64,000 nt of DNA from positions 93,084,965 to 93,148,964 of the forward strand of contig OX352765.1 of NCBI GenBank assembly GCA_947095585.1. Reading direction: 5' to 3'. A model generated the notes under the pieces. The model was not told where the DNA came from, searched no databases, and saw nothing but the letters and a program-made list of their open reading frames with translations. This document shows, in pieces, positions 63,880 through 64,000 of the stretch. The number at the start of each line of letters is the position of its first letter. Position 1 is the first letter of the stretch. This stretch comes from Nephrocerus scutellatus. Its lineage: Eukaryota > Arthropoda > Insecta > Diptera > Pipunculidae. The translations under genes were made by a program, and so were the position numbers.

Positions 63880-63975
63880 TCTAGGCTAAGAAAGCATGCG
63901 TCGCTCTCTATGCCAACAGTAAGAAATGGGAGCTCCAGTCAAAGATGGTCTTATGTTTGTACAAAGCTTAAATAT
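63880..63975 (+). mobile_element. LOA-like LINE fragment
   Basis: AKKACVALYANSKKWELQSK then MVLCLYKA is readable and matches the RT thumb of the 33790-34960 copy. It continues toward the window edge. Confidence 0.7.
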
Positions 63976-64000
63976 GGAACGATGCCGGCAAGCTCAGCTG

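Overview
The window looks like one end-truncated locus of a fly genome (Diptera). The only host gene I can support is the fly PKA catalytic-subunit paralogue Pka-C3 (DC2; vertebrate relative PRKX), on the + strand. Its kinase exons have GT/AG boundaries and compatible phases, the introns are huge, and the start context and core promoter are of Drosophila type. Abundant RTE, LOA/R1-like and CR1-like LINE relics plus a tRNA-derived SINE fit a large-genome higher fly, possibly a tephritid. The genus is an inference.

Layout. A well-formed TATA-less Inr-MTE-DPE core promoter lies at 6686-6720 and is followed by an A-rich leader ending at a strong donor (7429). I propose this as the Pka-C3 5' leader exon. 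After a roughly 15 kb intron comes the first coding exon (22414-22937, ATG 22508). It encodes a Gly-rich then Asp/Glu-rich N-terminal region and the start of the kinase domain. A 32.4 kb intron follows. Then come exons at 55334-55502 (glycine loop, VAIK lysine, helix-C Glu) and 55572-55681 (hinge), a 5.2 kb intron, and an exon at 60872-61117 (catalytic loop, DFG, activation loop, APE). The window ends inside the next intron. The 318 complete codons seen stop after subdomain IX of the kinase, so the C-terminal lobe lies downstream.

Everything else is intronic or 5' flanking. It is mostly decayed retrotransposons on both strands: RTE-type LINEs (540-3240, 4300-5080, 25810-26630, 29590-30060, 31210-32190, 37435-38340, 44030-44600, 62440-63280); LOA/R1-like LINEs with RNase H (5120-6070, 8040-9230, 11550-12560, 15520-16350, 33790-34960, 36240-36570, 41230-42125, 53720-54475, 63880-63975); and CR1-like LINEs (13530-13720, 23240-24340, 26640-27150, 53010-53500). 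There are two DDE DNA-transposon families (Tigger/pogo-like at 30340-30900; a Tc1/mariner-like C-terminus at 39590-39920 and 62080-62345). A tRNA-derived SINE occurs in at least five copies, one sitting in an RTE relic with a perfect 13-bp target-site duplication. Four tandem-repeat families are present, with a 1.1 kb composite of G-rich minisatellite, satellite and (TTTG)n at 17990-19090.

The TEs do not interrupt any kinase exon and all four coding splice junctions are intact, so the host gene looks functional despite its load. I see no CRISPR, operon, rRNA or canonical tRNA gene. I saw nothing I would call a new biological system. The most useful leads are the promoter, the open frame upstream of the Pka-C3 ATG, the nested SINE, the in-frame 31-residue repeat ORF at 50880-51254, and the shared short repeats that my family calls do not explain.
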